64,000 bases of DNA, taken from NCBI RefSeq assembly GCF_030371825.1, contig NZ_JAUDDM010000001.1. One strand, written 5' to 3'. Shown here one piece after another: positions 27,398-35,664 of the stretch. The notes below the pieces were generated by a model. That model was not told the origin of the DNA, searched no databases, and worked only from the letters and a program-made list of their open reading frames with translations. The number at the start of each line of letters is the position of its first letter. The first letter of the stretch is position 1. The stretch is from Collinsella sp944321445 (GTDB taxonomy: Bacteria; Actinomycetota; Coriobacteriia; Coriobacteriales; Coriobacteriaceae). A program made the position numbers and the translations under genes.

Positions 27398-28645
27398 CTA
27401 CGCGTCCAGGTCGTCGCGCCAAAACGGCATACTCATGCAGCGCGGGCCCCCACGACCGCGCGACAGCTCGGCGGACGGCACCACCAGCAGGTCGAGCCCC
27501 TCTTTATAGAGCGCGTCGTTGGTGACGGTGTTGCGCTGGTACACGCAGATCTTGCCCGGCGCGACGGCAAGCGTGTTCGAGCCATCGTGCCATTGCTCGC
27601 GCGCAGCCGCCACCGGGTCTCCCCCGCCACACGGGATGAGCTTCACCTGATTCACGCCCGTCACGCGCGACAGAATGCGCGGCAGCGTGTCGTTCACCTC
27701 GCGAATCGCGATGTCGCCCGGGCGCTTGCCCGGAGTGAGCTCGTAGACGCGCAGCGTCCCCACGATCGCCGGGTGGATGGTGAACTTGTCGACATCGATC
27801 TGCGTGAACACGGTGTCGAGGTGCATGAAAGCGCGCGAGACCGGGATCTCGAAGGCGAGGATGCGCTCGAAGCGGGCGTCGGAATCCCAGAAGATGTTTT
27901 GCGCCAGCACGTCGATCGCCGCTGCCTGCGTGCGCTGCGAGATGCCCACGGCGAGCGTCTCCGCGTTCAACACGAGCAGGTCGCCGCCCTCGATGTGGAA
28001 CGACGAGTCGCGCCGGAAGTACAGCGCGGCGTCACGATAGTCGGGATGGTACTTGAACAGGTACTTGCCGAAGATCGCTTCGCGGTTGCGCGTGCGCGAG
28101 TACAGGCGGTTGAGGCTCACGCCGTCGCCGATGACCGCGAAGGGGTCGCGCGTGAAGTACAGGTTGGGCATGGGCTCGACCACGATGGCCGACTCGCTTT
28201 CTGCGCTCACCATCGAATCGAGCGTGAGTGTGCTGGAAAGCGGCAAATCGATCTCGTCTTTGGTGATGCCCGCCATGGTCTTTTTCACGAACGCGAGGCT
28301 GTCGGTGATGGAGCCCAAAAGGTCGCGTACGGCTGCCGGGACGATGCGCCCCTTGATGCCCGCCTCGGCAAGATACTGGTCGAGAAACTCCTCGCGCGCA
28401 CCGGGCGCCGCGTCAAGAGCTTGCGCCACGAGCTCCTCCAGGTACAGCACCTCGACACCCTGGTCGCGCAGGATCTGGGCAAAAGCGTCGTGCTCGGCCT
28501 GGGCAACCTCGAGGTAGGGGATGTCGTCGAACAGATAGCGCCCCAGCTCGCTGGGCGGCATGTTGAGCAACTCGTCTCCCGGCCTGTGCAAGCAAACCTT
28601 CCTGAGCCGCCCGATCTCGTTCGAGACATGCAGTCCCTTCGCCAT
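27398..28645 (-). CDS. arcA: Arginine deiminase ArcA
   Basis: The 415-residue enzyme hydrolyses arginine to citrulline and ammonia. It shows the guanidino-group-modifying fold motifs: EPMPNLYFTRDPFA, FHIEGGDLLVL, FMHLDTVFT and the C-terminal catalytic Cys (GRGGPRCMSMPF, Cys403). The ATG at 28645 was preferred over a GTG at 28654 because AAAGGTGAGG fits it. It leads an arcA-argF pair giving ATP and acid resistance from arginine. A GAATGAATTATTC site upstream (28710-28722) resembles an ArgR box. Confidence 0.97.
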   Translation of the reverse strand: MAKGLHVSNEIGRLRKVCLHRPGDELLNMPPSELGRYLFDDIPYLEVAQAEHDAFAQILRDQGVEVLYLEELVAQALDAAPGAREEFLDQYLAEAGIKGRIVPAAVRDLLGSITDSLAFVKKTMAGITKDEIDLPLSSTLTLDSMVSAESESAIVVEPMPNLYFTRDPFAVIGDGVSLNRLYSRTRNREAIFGKYLFKYHPDYRDAALYFRRDSSFHIEGGDLLVLNAETLAVGISQRTQAAAIDVLAQNIFWDSDARFERILAFEIPVSRAFMHLDTVFTQIDVDKFTIHPAIVGTLRVYELTPGKRPGDIAIREVNDTLPRILSRVTGVNQVKLIPCGGGDPVAAAREQWHDGSNTLAVAPGKICVYQRNTVTNDALYKEGLDLLVVPSAELSRGRGGPRCMSMPFWRDDLDA

Positions 28646-28968
28646 CGACCTCACCTTTCTTTACGGGGCCTTGCCCCATGACGCTCGCGTGGCCGCCATG
28701 TCGCGGCCCGAATGAATTATTCTACCTGCTTTTTGCCACCGCGTCTCCCTGATACGAACTTGAAGCCGAGCAGCATCCGCGGTCTGCACATACGAGCAAT
28801 CTCGCATATAACGTGACGCGATGCGATGCGTCGTGTAAGCGCTCGGATAAGCTTTCGCCAGCGCACCGTTGGCCGCCCCCACAAGCTGTATAGTAAGAGC
28901 GTCTATGCATGCCGCGCGGCAGCCCCGCGCGGCCACGCACAAACCTACGATGAAGAGACGGATGCGCC
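28646..28968. promoter_or_regulatory. Divergent arcA/ppk control region
   Basis: This 323-nt gap separates the divergent arcA and ppk. For arcA, a TAGAAT box (28724-28719, minus) overlaps GAATGAATTATTC, a near-palindrome similar to ARG boxes. For ppk, TATAGT (28889-28894) may be a -10, but no good -35 was found. No gene is seen. Confidence 0.35.
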
Positions 28969-31566
28969 ATGGCTGTCAAAGACAAGGACCGCAAGAAGGA
29001 CGAGAAGAAGAAAGGCGACGCAGCAGGAGGTGTCCAGGCGGCGGACCGCCACGACTTCTCCTACACGCAGAACCGCGAGCTTTCGTGGCTGCGCTTCGAC
29101 GACCGCGTGCTCGCCGAGGCATACGACGAGACCGTGCCGCTGTTTGAGCGCCTGAAGTTCGTCTCCATCTTCGAGAGCAACCTCGATGAGTTCTTCATGA
29201 TTCGCATCGGCGGCCTTTCGGACCTCGCAACGCTCAAGCACCAGCCGCGCGACAACAAGAGCAACCTCACGCCCGCCGAGCAGATTGACCGCGTCTTCGA
29301 CGCCCTGCCGCCGCTGTACGAGCGCCAGGCAGCTATGTTCCACACGCTTGAGGACGAGCTCGCCAAGCGCGGCATGGTCCGCTTGGAGCCGAGCACGCTC
29401 GTGGGCGACGAGCGCACCTTCGTGGAGGGCTTCTTCAAGTCCTACATCTCCCCCATCATCTCGCCGCTCGTCATCGACCCGCGCCATCCGTTCCCCAACC
29501 TGCGCAACGGCGGTCTGTACCTCGTATGCGGCCTCGAGGTCGCGCCCGAGTCCGATGAGTCCGGCTTGCTCGGCCTCATCGAGGTCCCGCCCTCGCTGCC
29601 GCGCGTGATCGAAATTCCCAGCAACGCGGGCGAGTACCACTACATCCTGGTCGAAGACATCATCATGGCCTGCGTCGATCGCTGCTTCGGCACCTATGTT
29701 CCGCAGGACCGCGCCATCATCCGCGTCATCCGCAACGCCGACATCGACCCCGACGGCGAGGGCGTCGAGGAAGACGAGGACTATCGCCAGCATATGAAGC
29801 GCATCCTCAAGAAGCGCCTGCGCCTGCAGCCCGTCTACCTGTACGTCCGCGGCAACCTCGAGCGCTCGACCGTCAAGCCCATCCGCCGCGCCCTCGAGCT
29901 GTCGGGCCGTTCCATGGCCGTCGTGGATATCCCGCTCGACCTGGGCTACGTGTACTCGCTCGAATCGCACATTCCCGAAGCTGCCAAGAAGGAGCTGCTC
30001 TTCGACCCCTTCCAGCCGCAGGCAAACCCCGCCTTCGACCTTTCGCGCAACATGCGCGAGCAGGTCATCGAGGGTGATAAGCTGCTGTTCTATCCCTACG
30101 AGGCCATGACGCCGTTTCTGAACCTCGTGCACGAGGCAGCCTTCGACGACGACTGCATCTCCATTCGCATCACGCTCTACCGCGTGGCCAAGCAGTCGCG
30201 CCTGTGCGAGTCGCTTATTGCCGCCGCCGAAAACGGCAAAGAGGTCACCGTGCTCATGGAGCTGCGCGCCCGCTTTGACGAAGAGAACAACATCGAGTGG
30301 GCCGAGCGCCTGGAAGAGGCCGGCTGCACGGTCATCTACGGCTCCGAGGGCTTCAAGTGCCACTCCAAGATCTGCCAGCTCACCTACCGCGAGGGCATGG
30401 CCGTTACGCGCCTCACGCTGCTGGGCACCGGCAACTTCAACGAGAAGACCGCCAAGCTGTACTCGGACTTCATGCTCATGACGGCGCATCCCGGCATCGG
30501 CGAGGACGCGAACTCGTTCTTCCGCAACCTGTCGCTGGGCAACCTGCGCGGCGACTACCGCTACCTGGGTGTGGCCCCCGCGGGCTTGAAGCCGCTCATC
30601 ATGACGGGCCTGAACCGCGAGATCGACCGCGCGCAGGCGGGCCTTCCCGCGCGCGTCTTCCTCAAGATGAACTCACTCACCGACCGCGAGGTCATCGACA
30701 AGATCTCGGAGGCGAGCTGCGCGGGCGTGCAGGTCGAGATGATCATCCGCGGTATCTCGTGCCTGCTGCCCGGCATTCCCGGTAAGACCGAGAACGTGCA
30801 CATCCGCTCCATCGTGGGGCGCTTCCTGGAGCACGCGCGCGTCTACGCCTTCGGCGAAGACGCCGACACCGTGTACCTGTCGTCGGCCGATATGATGACG
30901 CGCAACACCGAGCACCGCGTGGAGATCGCCTTCCCCGTGCTCGACGCCAACATCCGTGCGCAGGTCATCGAGTACATGGACATCCAGCTAGCGGACAACG
31001 TCAAGGCGCGCGAACTCACAAGCGCCGGCGAGTGGGGACCCGTGAACGCTCCGGAGGGCGCCGAGCCGTTCATCGCGCAGGAACGTTTGATGGAGCTTGC
31101 AACCGAGCGTGCCAGCAAGGCTGCCAAGGCGGAGTCCAAGCGCGTTGTCGCCCGTCCCTCCGTGCCCATGGGCACGCCGCCTGCGACCGCCGTGGAGGAA
31201 GATGAGGAGCAGGTCCTCGAGGAGCACACGGCCATGAAGGCGGAGAGTGCGCCGGAGCCAACAGCCGAACCTGAACCCAAGCCTGAGCCCGCAGCAGAGC
31301 CCAAGCCGGCGCCCAAGCCCAAGCCCGCCCCTGCGGCAGAGCCCAAGCCGGCGCCTGCACCTAAGCCCGAGCCTGCCCCGAAGCAGGCGACCGCCGTGAA
31401 GGCGACGCTCATCGAGCCCGATGAGTCCGCACCCAAGCCCGACAACATCGTCGTGCGCCGCCGCGGTCGCGTCACCACCGGCCTGTCCCTTGTGGGCATG
31501 GGTCTCAAAACGCTCCTGTTCGGCGCCAAGGACTCCAAGAAGCAGCCCCGGAAACGCCGCAAGTAG
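28969..31566 (+). CDS. ppk: Polyphosphate kinase Ppk1 with long low-complexity tail
   Basis: The 865-residue protein is a four-domain Ppk1. It starts its core at NRELSWLRFDDRVL, with NLDEFFMIRIGGL, PYLDxx-like Arg-rich substrate sites, and the autophosphorylated His465 in GFKCHSKICQ. It makes polyphosphate from ATP reversibly. Residues from about 720 to the end form a Pro/Glu/Lys/Ala-rich tail of imperfect PKPEPA-type repeats that usual Ppk1 (about 690-740 residues) lacks. Upstream N-terminal residues are Lys/Asp-rich. A PhoU-like gene lies elsewhere in the window, but no direct link is shown. Confidence 0.96.
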   Translation: MAVKDKDRKKDEKKKGDAAGGVQAADRHDFSYTQNRELSWLRFDDRVLAEAYDETVPLFERLKFVSIFESNLDEFFMIRIGGLSDLATLKHQPRDNKSNLTPAEQIDRVFDALPPLYERQAAMFHTLEDELAKRGMVRLEPSTLVGDERTFVEGFFKSYISPIISPLVIDPRHPFPNLRNGGLYLVCGLEVAPESDESGLLGLIEVPPSLPRVIEIPSNAGEYHYILVEDIIMACVDRCFGTYVPQDRAIIRVIRNADIDPDGEGVEEDEDYRQHMKRILKKRLRLQPVYLYVRGNLERSTVKPIRRALELSGRSMAVVDIPLDLGYVYSLESHIPEAAKKELLFDPFQPQANPAFDLSRNMREQVIEGDKLLFYPYEAMTPFLNLVHEAAFDDDCISIRITLYRVAKQSRLCESLIAAAENGKEVTVLMELRARFDEENNIEWAERLEEAGCTVIYGSEGFKCHSKICQLTYREGMAVTRLTLLGTGNFNEKTAKLYSDFMLMTAHPGIGEDANSFFRNLSLGNLRGDYRYLGVAPAGLKPLIMTGLNREIDRAQAGLPARVFLKMNSLTDREVIDKISEASCAGVQVEMIIRGISCLLPGIPGKTENVHIRSIVGRFLEHARVYAFGEDADTVYLSSADMMTRNTEHRVEIAFPVLDANIRAQVIEYMDIQLADNVKARELTSAGEWGPVNAPEGAEPFIAQERLMELATERASKAAKAESKRVVARPSVPMGTPPATAVEEDEEQVLEEHTAMKAESAPEPTAEPEPKPEPAAEPKPAPKPKPAPAAEPKPAPAPKPEPAPKQATAVKATLIEPDESAPKPDNIVVRRRGRVTTGLSLVGMGLKTLLFGAKDSKKQPRKRRK

Positions 31567-31590
31567 CGTCTCCATCGCATCGTTTCCTCA

Positions 31591-31620
31591 AGAGGGTCGT
31601 GCCCACGGGTGCGGCCCTCT
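31591..31620 (+). terminator. Rho-independent terminator of ppk
   Basis: AGAGGGTCG and CGGCCCTCT arms with an inner GCCC/GGGT pairing form a stem, followed by TCTTCTTTTG. It starts about 25 nt after the ppk stop. Confidence 0.8.
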
Positions 31621-31648
31621 TCTTTTGAGGTGTCGTTCTCCTCCCTAC

Positions 31649-31735
31649 GAATAATCATGATGTTCCGCAAGAGCTTTCGACGTTTCCCCAGATAAACCTT
31701 TTATCGCTGCTGGAATATCATGATATTCCGTCCAT
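31649..31735. repeat. Repeat block A: paired ATCATGAT palindromes
   Basis: Two ATCATGAT-centred palindromes lie 63 nt apart (TCATGA at 31655 and 31718). The second, GGAATATCATGATATTCC (31712-31729), is a perfect 18-nt palindrome. Between them are AGCTTT and ATCGCTG, both also found in block B. The block lies upstream of the DUF559-like gene. Confidence 0.8.
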
Positions 31736-31860
31736 GGAAGAGCTTGATCGCCCATCCACAATGGGAACGGAATGTGCGCGCAAGAACCGCCCCGTAGCTC
31801 CTGTGTTAGATTCTTGTTTGATTTCTGTAATATTGTACTGGTCGTATTTTATCTTTCTCA

Positions 31861-31889
31861 TTGTGTCTTTTAGAGTGTTGAGCTACACT
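31861..31889 (+). promoter_or_regulatory. Promoter giving a probably leaderless mRNA
   Basis: TTGTGT (31861-31866) and TACACT (31884-31889) are spaced by exactly 17 nt. Transcription would start about 7 nt past the -10, at or next to the ATG at 31897, and there is no ribosome site, so a leaderless transcript is likely. Confidence 0.5.
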
Positions 31890-31896
31890 GCGGCTC

Positions 31897-32835
31897 ATGG
31901 ACTATGTGATTTGCGACAAAGATGCCCTGCGCTTCTGGCTTGGACCGCAGGGAGTGACCCGGACGTTCACGCCGAACGCCCTTTGCTCGCGTGTCGATAA
32001 CATGGGGGCGTCGAGCAAGCTTCCCTGGGAACGCCTCCAACGCCTGGGGTTTACCGAAGGACCCCTCCACCTACTGGTTCCCGAACAGCACGCCCATCGC
32101 TTCTCCTCATCGGTCATCACGCATCTTTGGCGGCCTCCGTATCCCGAAGAAACGTTTGTTAAGCTCGCACCCAACATCTATATCCTGTCGCCCGTAGCAA
32201 GCCTCGTGCGCGTTGCGTCCTCGCTGAGCTTTGCCAAAACGATGCAGTACGCATATCAGCTTGTCGGCACATATCGCATCGATGGATCGGAAATCCGAAA
32301 TCGGCCGGCGCTCACAACGCCCGATGACATACGCCGCTATGTGGACGCAGCGTCGGGCGTACGCGGCACGAAGCGTATGCGTCTTGTGAAGGACTACCTG
32401 GTCGCCGGGGCCGCGTCTCCTGAGGAGGCAAACGTCGTCATCCTCTTGGTTGCGCCATGTCGCATGGGCGGCTACGGGCTTCCACTGCCCGTACTCAACA
32501 AGCCAATCAAACTTACCGTCAATGGAAAGTCGGAAGAGCGGCGTCCTGATGCCCTGTGGGAAGCGGACCGCATCATACTGGAGTACCTTGGCGACCGCTA
32601 TCACAACCGTCCGGACCGCTACGGACCGGATGCCGCACGCAAGACGCATCTGCAGGAAGCAGGCTATACCGTCATCGACGTCACGAAACATCAGACGGCA
32701 AGCAAGCAGGAGCTCGATTCAATCGTGGGGGTCATCCGTGCGCGGATGAACCTGCCGCCTTTGAAACAAAGCGAGGAGTTCGCGCGCCGAAACGAGCAGC
32801 TGCGCTCAGAGCTCTTTGAGCGACGCAGCGCGTAG
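31897..32835 (+). CDS. Orphan protein, AbiEi-like N-terminus and DUF559-like nuclease fold (putative)
   Basis: I do not firmly recognise this 312-residue protein. Its C-terminal third (EADRIILEYLGDRYHNRPDRYG, then LQEAGYTVIDVT) follows the pattern of DUF559/Vsr-like PD-(D/E)XK nuclease domains. The N-terminal and middle parts resemble the long Actinobacterial proteins that join an AbiEi-type antitoxin-like region to DUF559. Function is unknown. It is flanked by two related repeat blocks (31649-31735 and 32886-32976), which set it apart from neighbouring housekeeping genes ppk and the RNA methyltransferase, and it seems to use a leaderless promoter. Confidence 0.7.
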   Translation: MDYVICDKDALRFWLGPQGVTRTFTPNALCSRVDNMGASSKLPWERLQRLGFTEGPLHLLVPEQHAHRFSSSVITHLWRPPYPEETFVKLAPNIYILSPVASLVRVASSLSFAKTMQYAYQLVGTYRIDGSEIRNRPALTTPDDIRRYVDAASGVRGTKRMRLVKDYLVAGAASPEEANVVILLVAPCRMGGYGLPLPVLNKPIKLTVNGKSEERRPDALWEADRIILEYLGDRYHNRPDRYGPDAARKTHLQEAGYTVIDVTKHQTASKQELDSIVGVIRARMNLPPLKQSEEFARRNEQLRSELFERRSA

Positions 32836-32885
32836 GGTCGCAGGAACCCGCTTCGTCTCCTGCCACCATTGGCCTCCCTTCCCGT

Positions 32886-32976
32886 GACGGATAATCATGA
32901 TATTCCGTCCTTGGTAAAAAGCTTTATCTTGGAGAATGTCGGGATCGCTGACGAAATATCATGATTTCCCGTACCG
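32886..32976. repeat. Repeat block B: paired ATCATGAT palindromes
   Basis: This block repeats the layout of block A: TCATGA at 32895 and 32959 (64 nt apart), with AGCTTT and ATCGCTG between. The first site (32886-32909) is a 24-nt palindrome with two mismatched positions and GACGG/CCGTC ends. It lies downstream of the DUF559-like gene, in the same orientation as block A. Confidence 0.8.
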
Positions 32977-33112
32977 GAGGAAGCGGGAGGGGCACTCGAA
33001 ACCAGCAAAGCGGTCAGCGACCCTTGCGCACTTGGTGCACGTCGCGCCTGCTCGAGGTGTCGTGGCACCCAAGACGCTACACTGGTGGCTGAACGCAACC
33101 AGAAGGGACACC

Positions 33113-34435
33113 ATGAAGCTCACCATCGAAAGCATGACCTACGGTCCAGACGGCCTTGCTCGCACGGATGACGGCAAGGCGGTGTTCGTCACCGGAGGTG
33201 TCGTCGGCGACACAGTCGAGGCGGATATCGTGAGCACGGGCGCTTCCTTCGACCGCGCCGTGGTGCGCGAGGTCATCGACGCCTCCCCTTCCCGCGTGCA
33301 GCCTCCCTGCCCCTTTGTGGGCATCTGCGGCGGATGCCCGTGGGGCACGCTCGCCAGCGATGCGCAGCGTGCTGCGAAGGAGGACAATCTGCGCTCGACG
33401 CTCAAGCGCATCGGCCGGTTTACGGATGAGGAGATCGCGCGCATCGTGCGCCCCATCCGCCACGCCAAGGACGCCTGGGGGTACCGCAACAAAATCGAGC
33501 TCGCACCCGCTCACGATGCAGGCAGGCGCTTTCGCCTGGGCATGCACGGCGTGAACCCCGACGACATCGTCCGGGTCGACGCGTGCCCCCTGTTCGACAA
33601 AAAGTACCCGCGCGCGGTGAAGGCAGTCGCAGGCGCGCTTTCCTACCTGGGAAATTCGCGCGATCTGGGCATCGAGCGCGTGGGCATCCGCGCCAGCCGG
33701 CGTACGAAGGCGCTCGAGGTGGCCCTCTGGACCCCCACCGGCGGCTTCCCGCGCGCCCAGGTCGCCCGCGTGCTGCAGGACGCCGTCAAGCCCACGAGCG
33801 TGGTGCGCGTGATGTCGAAGGGCGATCGCCGCGCCCGCCGCGTGGCCGGCGTGGAAGCGCTCTTTGGCGAGGGCTCGTGGACCGAGCAGATCGGCAGCGA
33901 GCGCATGCGCCTGTCTGCCCCATCGTTTTTCCAGGTGAACACCGCTGCGGCTGAGATTCTGATCGAGCTCGTGATGGACGCGCTGCATCCCACCGAGGAC
34001 GAGGTCGCCATCGACCTGTACTGCGGCGCCGGCACCTTCACGCTGCCGCTCGCACGCCGCAGCGCCTACGTCGCCGCCGTCGAATCCTACGGGCCCGCCA
34101 TCCGCGATTTGCGTCGCAACCTCGAGACCGCCGGGCTGGACAACGTTGACGCCATCGGCGGCGATGCCGTGCGCGAGTTCCCCGACGAGGATGCCGACGT
34201 GCTGGTCGTGGACCCGCCGCGCTCCGGCCTGGACGAGCAGGCGATCGGCCTCATAGCGAGCACCTCGGCGCGCGATGTGGCCTACGTGTCGTGCGATCCG
34301 GCAACCCTCGCGCGCGACCTGCGCCGCTTTACCGACGAAGGCACGTTCGAGGTCGTCTCCGCGACCCCGGTCGACCTCTTCCCGCAGACCTTCCACTGCG
34401 AAACGGTCGCGCACCTTACGCGTACCGACCGCTAA
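33113..34435 (+). CDS. TrmA/RlmD-family RNA m5U methyltransferase
   Basis: The 440-residue enzyme has an N-terminal TRAM-like domain, an iron-sulfur Cys set (Cys66, Cys72, Cys75 in CPFVGICGGC, fourth near VDACPLF), FFQVNTAAA, the SAM motif DLYCGAGTFTLPLA, VDPPRSGLD, and the catalytic Cys394 in YVSCDPATLARDL. It methylates uracil C5 in rRNA or tRNA; the exact target (for example U1939 or U747 of 23S) cannot be told from sequence. AGAAGGGA precedes the ATG at 33113; the longer frame runs into repeat block B. Confidence 0.93.
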   Translation: MKLTIESMTYGPDGLARTDDGKAVFVTGGVVGDTVEADIVSTGASFDRAVVREVIDASPSRVQPPCPFVGICGGCPWGTLASDAQRAAKEDNLRSTLKRIGRFTDEEIARIVRPIRHAKDAWGYRNKIELAPAHDAGRRFRLGMHGVNPDDIVRVDACPLFDKKYPRAVKAVAGALSYLGNSRDLGIERVGIRASRRTKALEVALWTPTGGFPRAQVARVLQDAVKPTSVVRVMSKGDRRARRVAGVEALFGEGSWTEQIGSERMRLSAPSFFQVNTAAAEILIELVMDALHPTEDEVAIDLYCGAGTFTLPLARRSAYVAAVESYGPAIRDLRRNLETAGLDNVDAIGGDAVREFPDEDADVLVVDPPRSGLDEQAIGLIASTSARDVAYVSCDPATLARDLRRFTDEGTFEVVSATPVDLFPQTFHCETVAHLTRTDR

Positions 34436-34529
34436 CGCCACAGCGTTACGAAAAACATGCCGTCGCGCACATGTCGAAACGGCATGTGGGTATAAGGGTG
34501 TAAATATCACCCACTCGAAAGGATGCACC

Positions 34530-35075
34530 ATGTCTGCCGTTGCCGTGCTCGCTGCCGATGGATTCGAGACCATCGAATGCCTGACCATTGTCGATGTGCT
34601 CAGGAGGGGCGGCGTGCGCGTCGCGTTGGTTTCGGTAATGTCGACGCGCGACGTGGTGAGCGCGCAGCAGATCACCGTCACGTGCGACTGGACGTTTGAC
34701 GAGGTCGACTTCTCGGAATACGACTACGTGGTGCTGCCGGGCGGCATGCCGGGGACCACGCACCTGCGCGCCGACCAGCGCGTGTGCGACCTGGTGCGCG
34801 AGTTCGCCGCGACCAAGCACGTCGCCGCCATCTGCGCCGCACCTTCCATCCTGGGTGAACTCGGCCTGCTCGAAGGGCATCGCGCCACGTGCTTCCCGGG
34901 CTTTGAGAAGACCTTCCCCGAAGGCGTGTTCGCAGGCCCCAAGACCGTCGTGGTCGACGGCAACATCATCACCGCATCCGCCATGGGCCAGGCGCTCCCC
35001 TTCGCGCTTGCCGTGCTGGGCGACATCGCCGGCGAGGTCGCGGTCCAGAAGGTCCGCGACGGCATTCAGCTGTAG
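34530..35075 (+). CDS. DJ-1/PfpI superfamily protein
   Basis: The 181-residue protein matches the DJ-1 (YajL/ThiJ) branch. Glu15 (DGFETIE) and Cys102 (AAICAAPSILGELG) form the expected Glu-Cys pair, and LPGGMPGTTHLR is present. Proposed roles of this family include protein or glyoxal detoxification and stress response; the substrate here is unknown. GAAAGGAT lies before the ATG. An unassigned 9-bp-arm hairpin (34455-34487) sits in the gap before it. It heads a tight run with maf and the P1 peptidase. Confidence 0.92.
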   Translation: MSAVAVLAADGFETIECLTIVDVLRRGGVRVALVSVMSTRDVVSAQQITVTCDWTFDEVDFSEYDYVVLPGGMPGTTHLRADQRVCDLVREFAATKHVAAICAAPSILGELGLLEGHRATCFPGFEKTFPEGVFAGPKTVVVDGNIITASAMGQALPFALAVLGDIAGEVAVQKVRDGIQL

Positions 35076-35083
35076 GAGCGCAT

Positions 35084-35656
35084 ATGATCTTGGCTTCCCA
35101 GTCGCCTCGCCGCATCGAGCTCATGCGCGAGGCAGGGTTTGATGTGCGCATCATTCCGGCAGATATCGACGAGACGCCCCTTGAGGACGAGACGCCCGAG
35201 CACCTGGTCGGGCGTCTTTCGCGCTGCAAGGCCCAAACGGTCGCCGATGCATACGGAGACCCGGGTGAAATCGTTGTCGCTGCCGATACCGTCGTCGCTA
35301 TCGATGATGAGGTGTTGGGGAAACCATCTGACGTCGACGATGCGCGGCGCATGCTGCGCGAGCTGTCCGGCCGTACGAACCAGGTCGCGACCGGTGTGTG
35401 CCTTGTGGTCGCCCAGCGGCCCGATATCTCGCCCGTGAATTTCGTCGAGATCACCGACGTGACGTTTTTCGACCTGACTGACGAGGAAATCGAAGCGTAC
35501 GTAGCAAGCGGTGAGCCCATGGACAAAGCCGGTGCCTACGGCATCCAAGGGACCGGTGGGCGCATGCTCGTCCGCAAAATCGACGGCGATTTCTACAACG
35601 TGGTGGGACTTCCCATCGCGCACGTCGTGCGCGCGTTGGCGCGCCTCGAGCAGTAA
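35084..35656 (+). CDS. maf: Maf-family nucleoside triphosphate pyrophosphatase
   Basis: The 190-residue protein has the Maf signature ILASQSPRRIELM at the N-terminus, AADTVVAIDDEVLGKP (catalytic Asp), and YGIQGTGGRMLVRKIDGDFYNVVGLP. Maf proteins hydrolyse dTTP/UTP or modified nucleotides and can delay septation. It lies 8 nt after the DJ-1 gene and 8 nt before the P1 peptidase, so the three are probably co-transcribed. Confidence 0.96.
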   Translation: MILASQSPRRIELMREAGFDVRIIPADIDETPLEDETPEHLVGRLSRCKAQTVADAYGDPGEIVVAADTVVAIDDEVLGKPSDVDDARRMLRELSGRTNQVATGVCLVVAQRPDISPVNFVEITDVTFFDLTDEEIEAYVASGEPMDKAGAYGIQGTGGRMLVRKIDGDFYNVVGLPIAHVVRALARLEQ

Positions 35657-35664
35657 GGAGTAGT

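Noticed and set aside
31734..32000. 88-residue plus-strand frame with a hydrophobic stretch before the DUF559-like gene
   Set aside because: It overlaps the better-supported gene at 31897 in another frame and covers the promoter.
34455..34487. Hairpin between the RNA methyltransferase and DJ-1 genes as a terminator
   Set aside because: The stem is 9 bp with a 15-nt loop and no T-tract follows, so termination is not supported.
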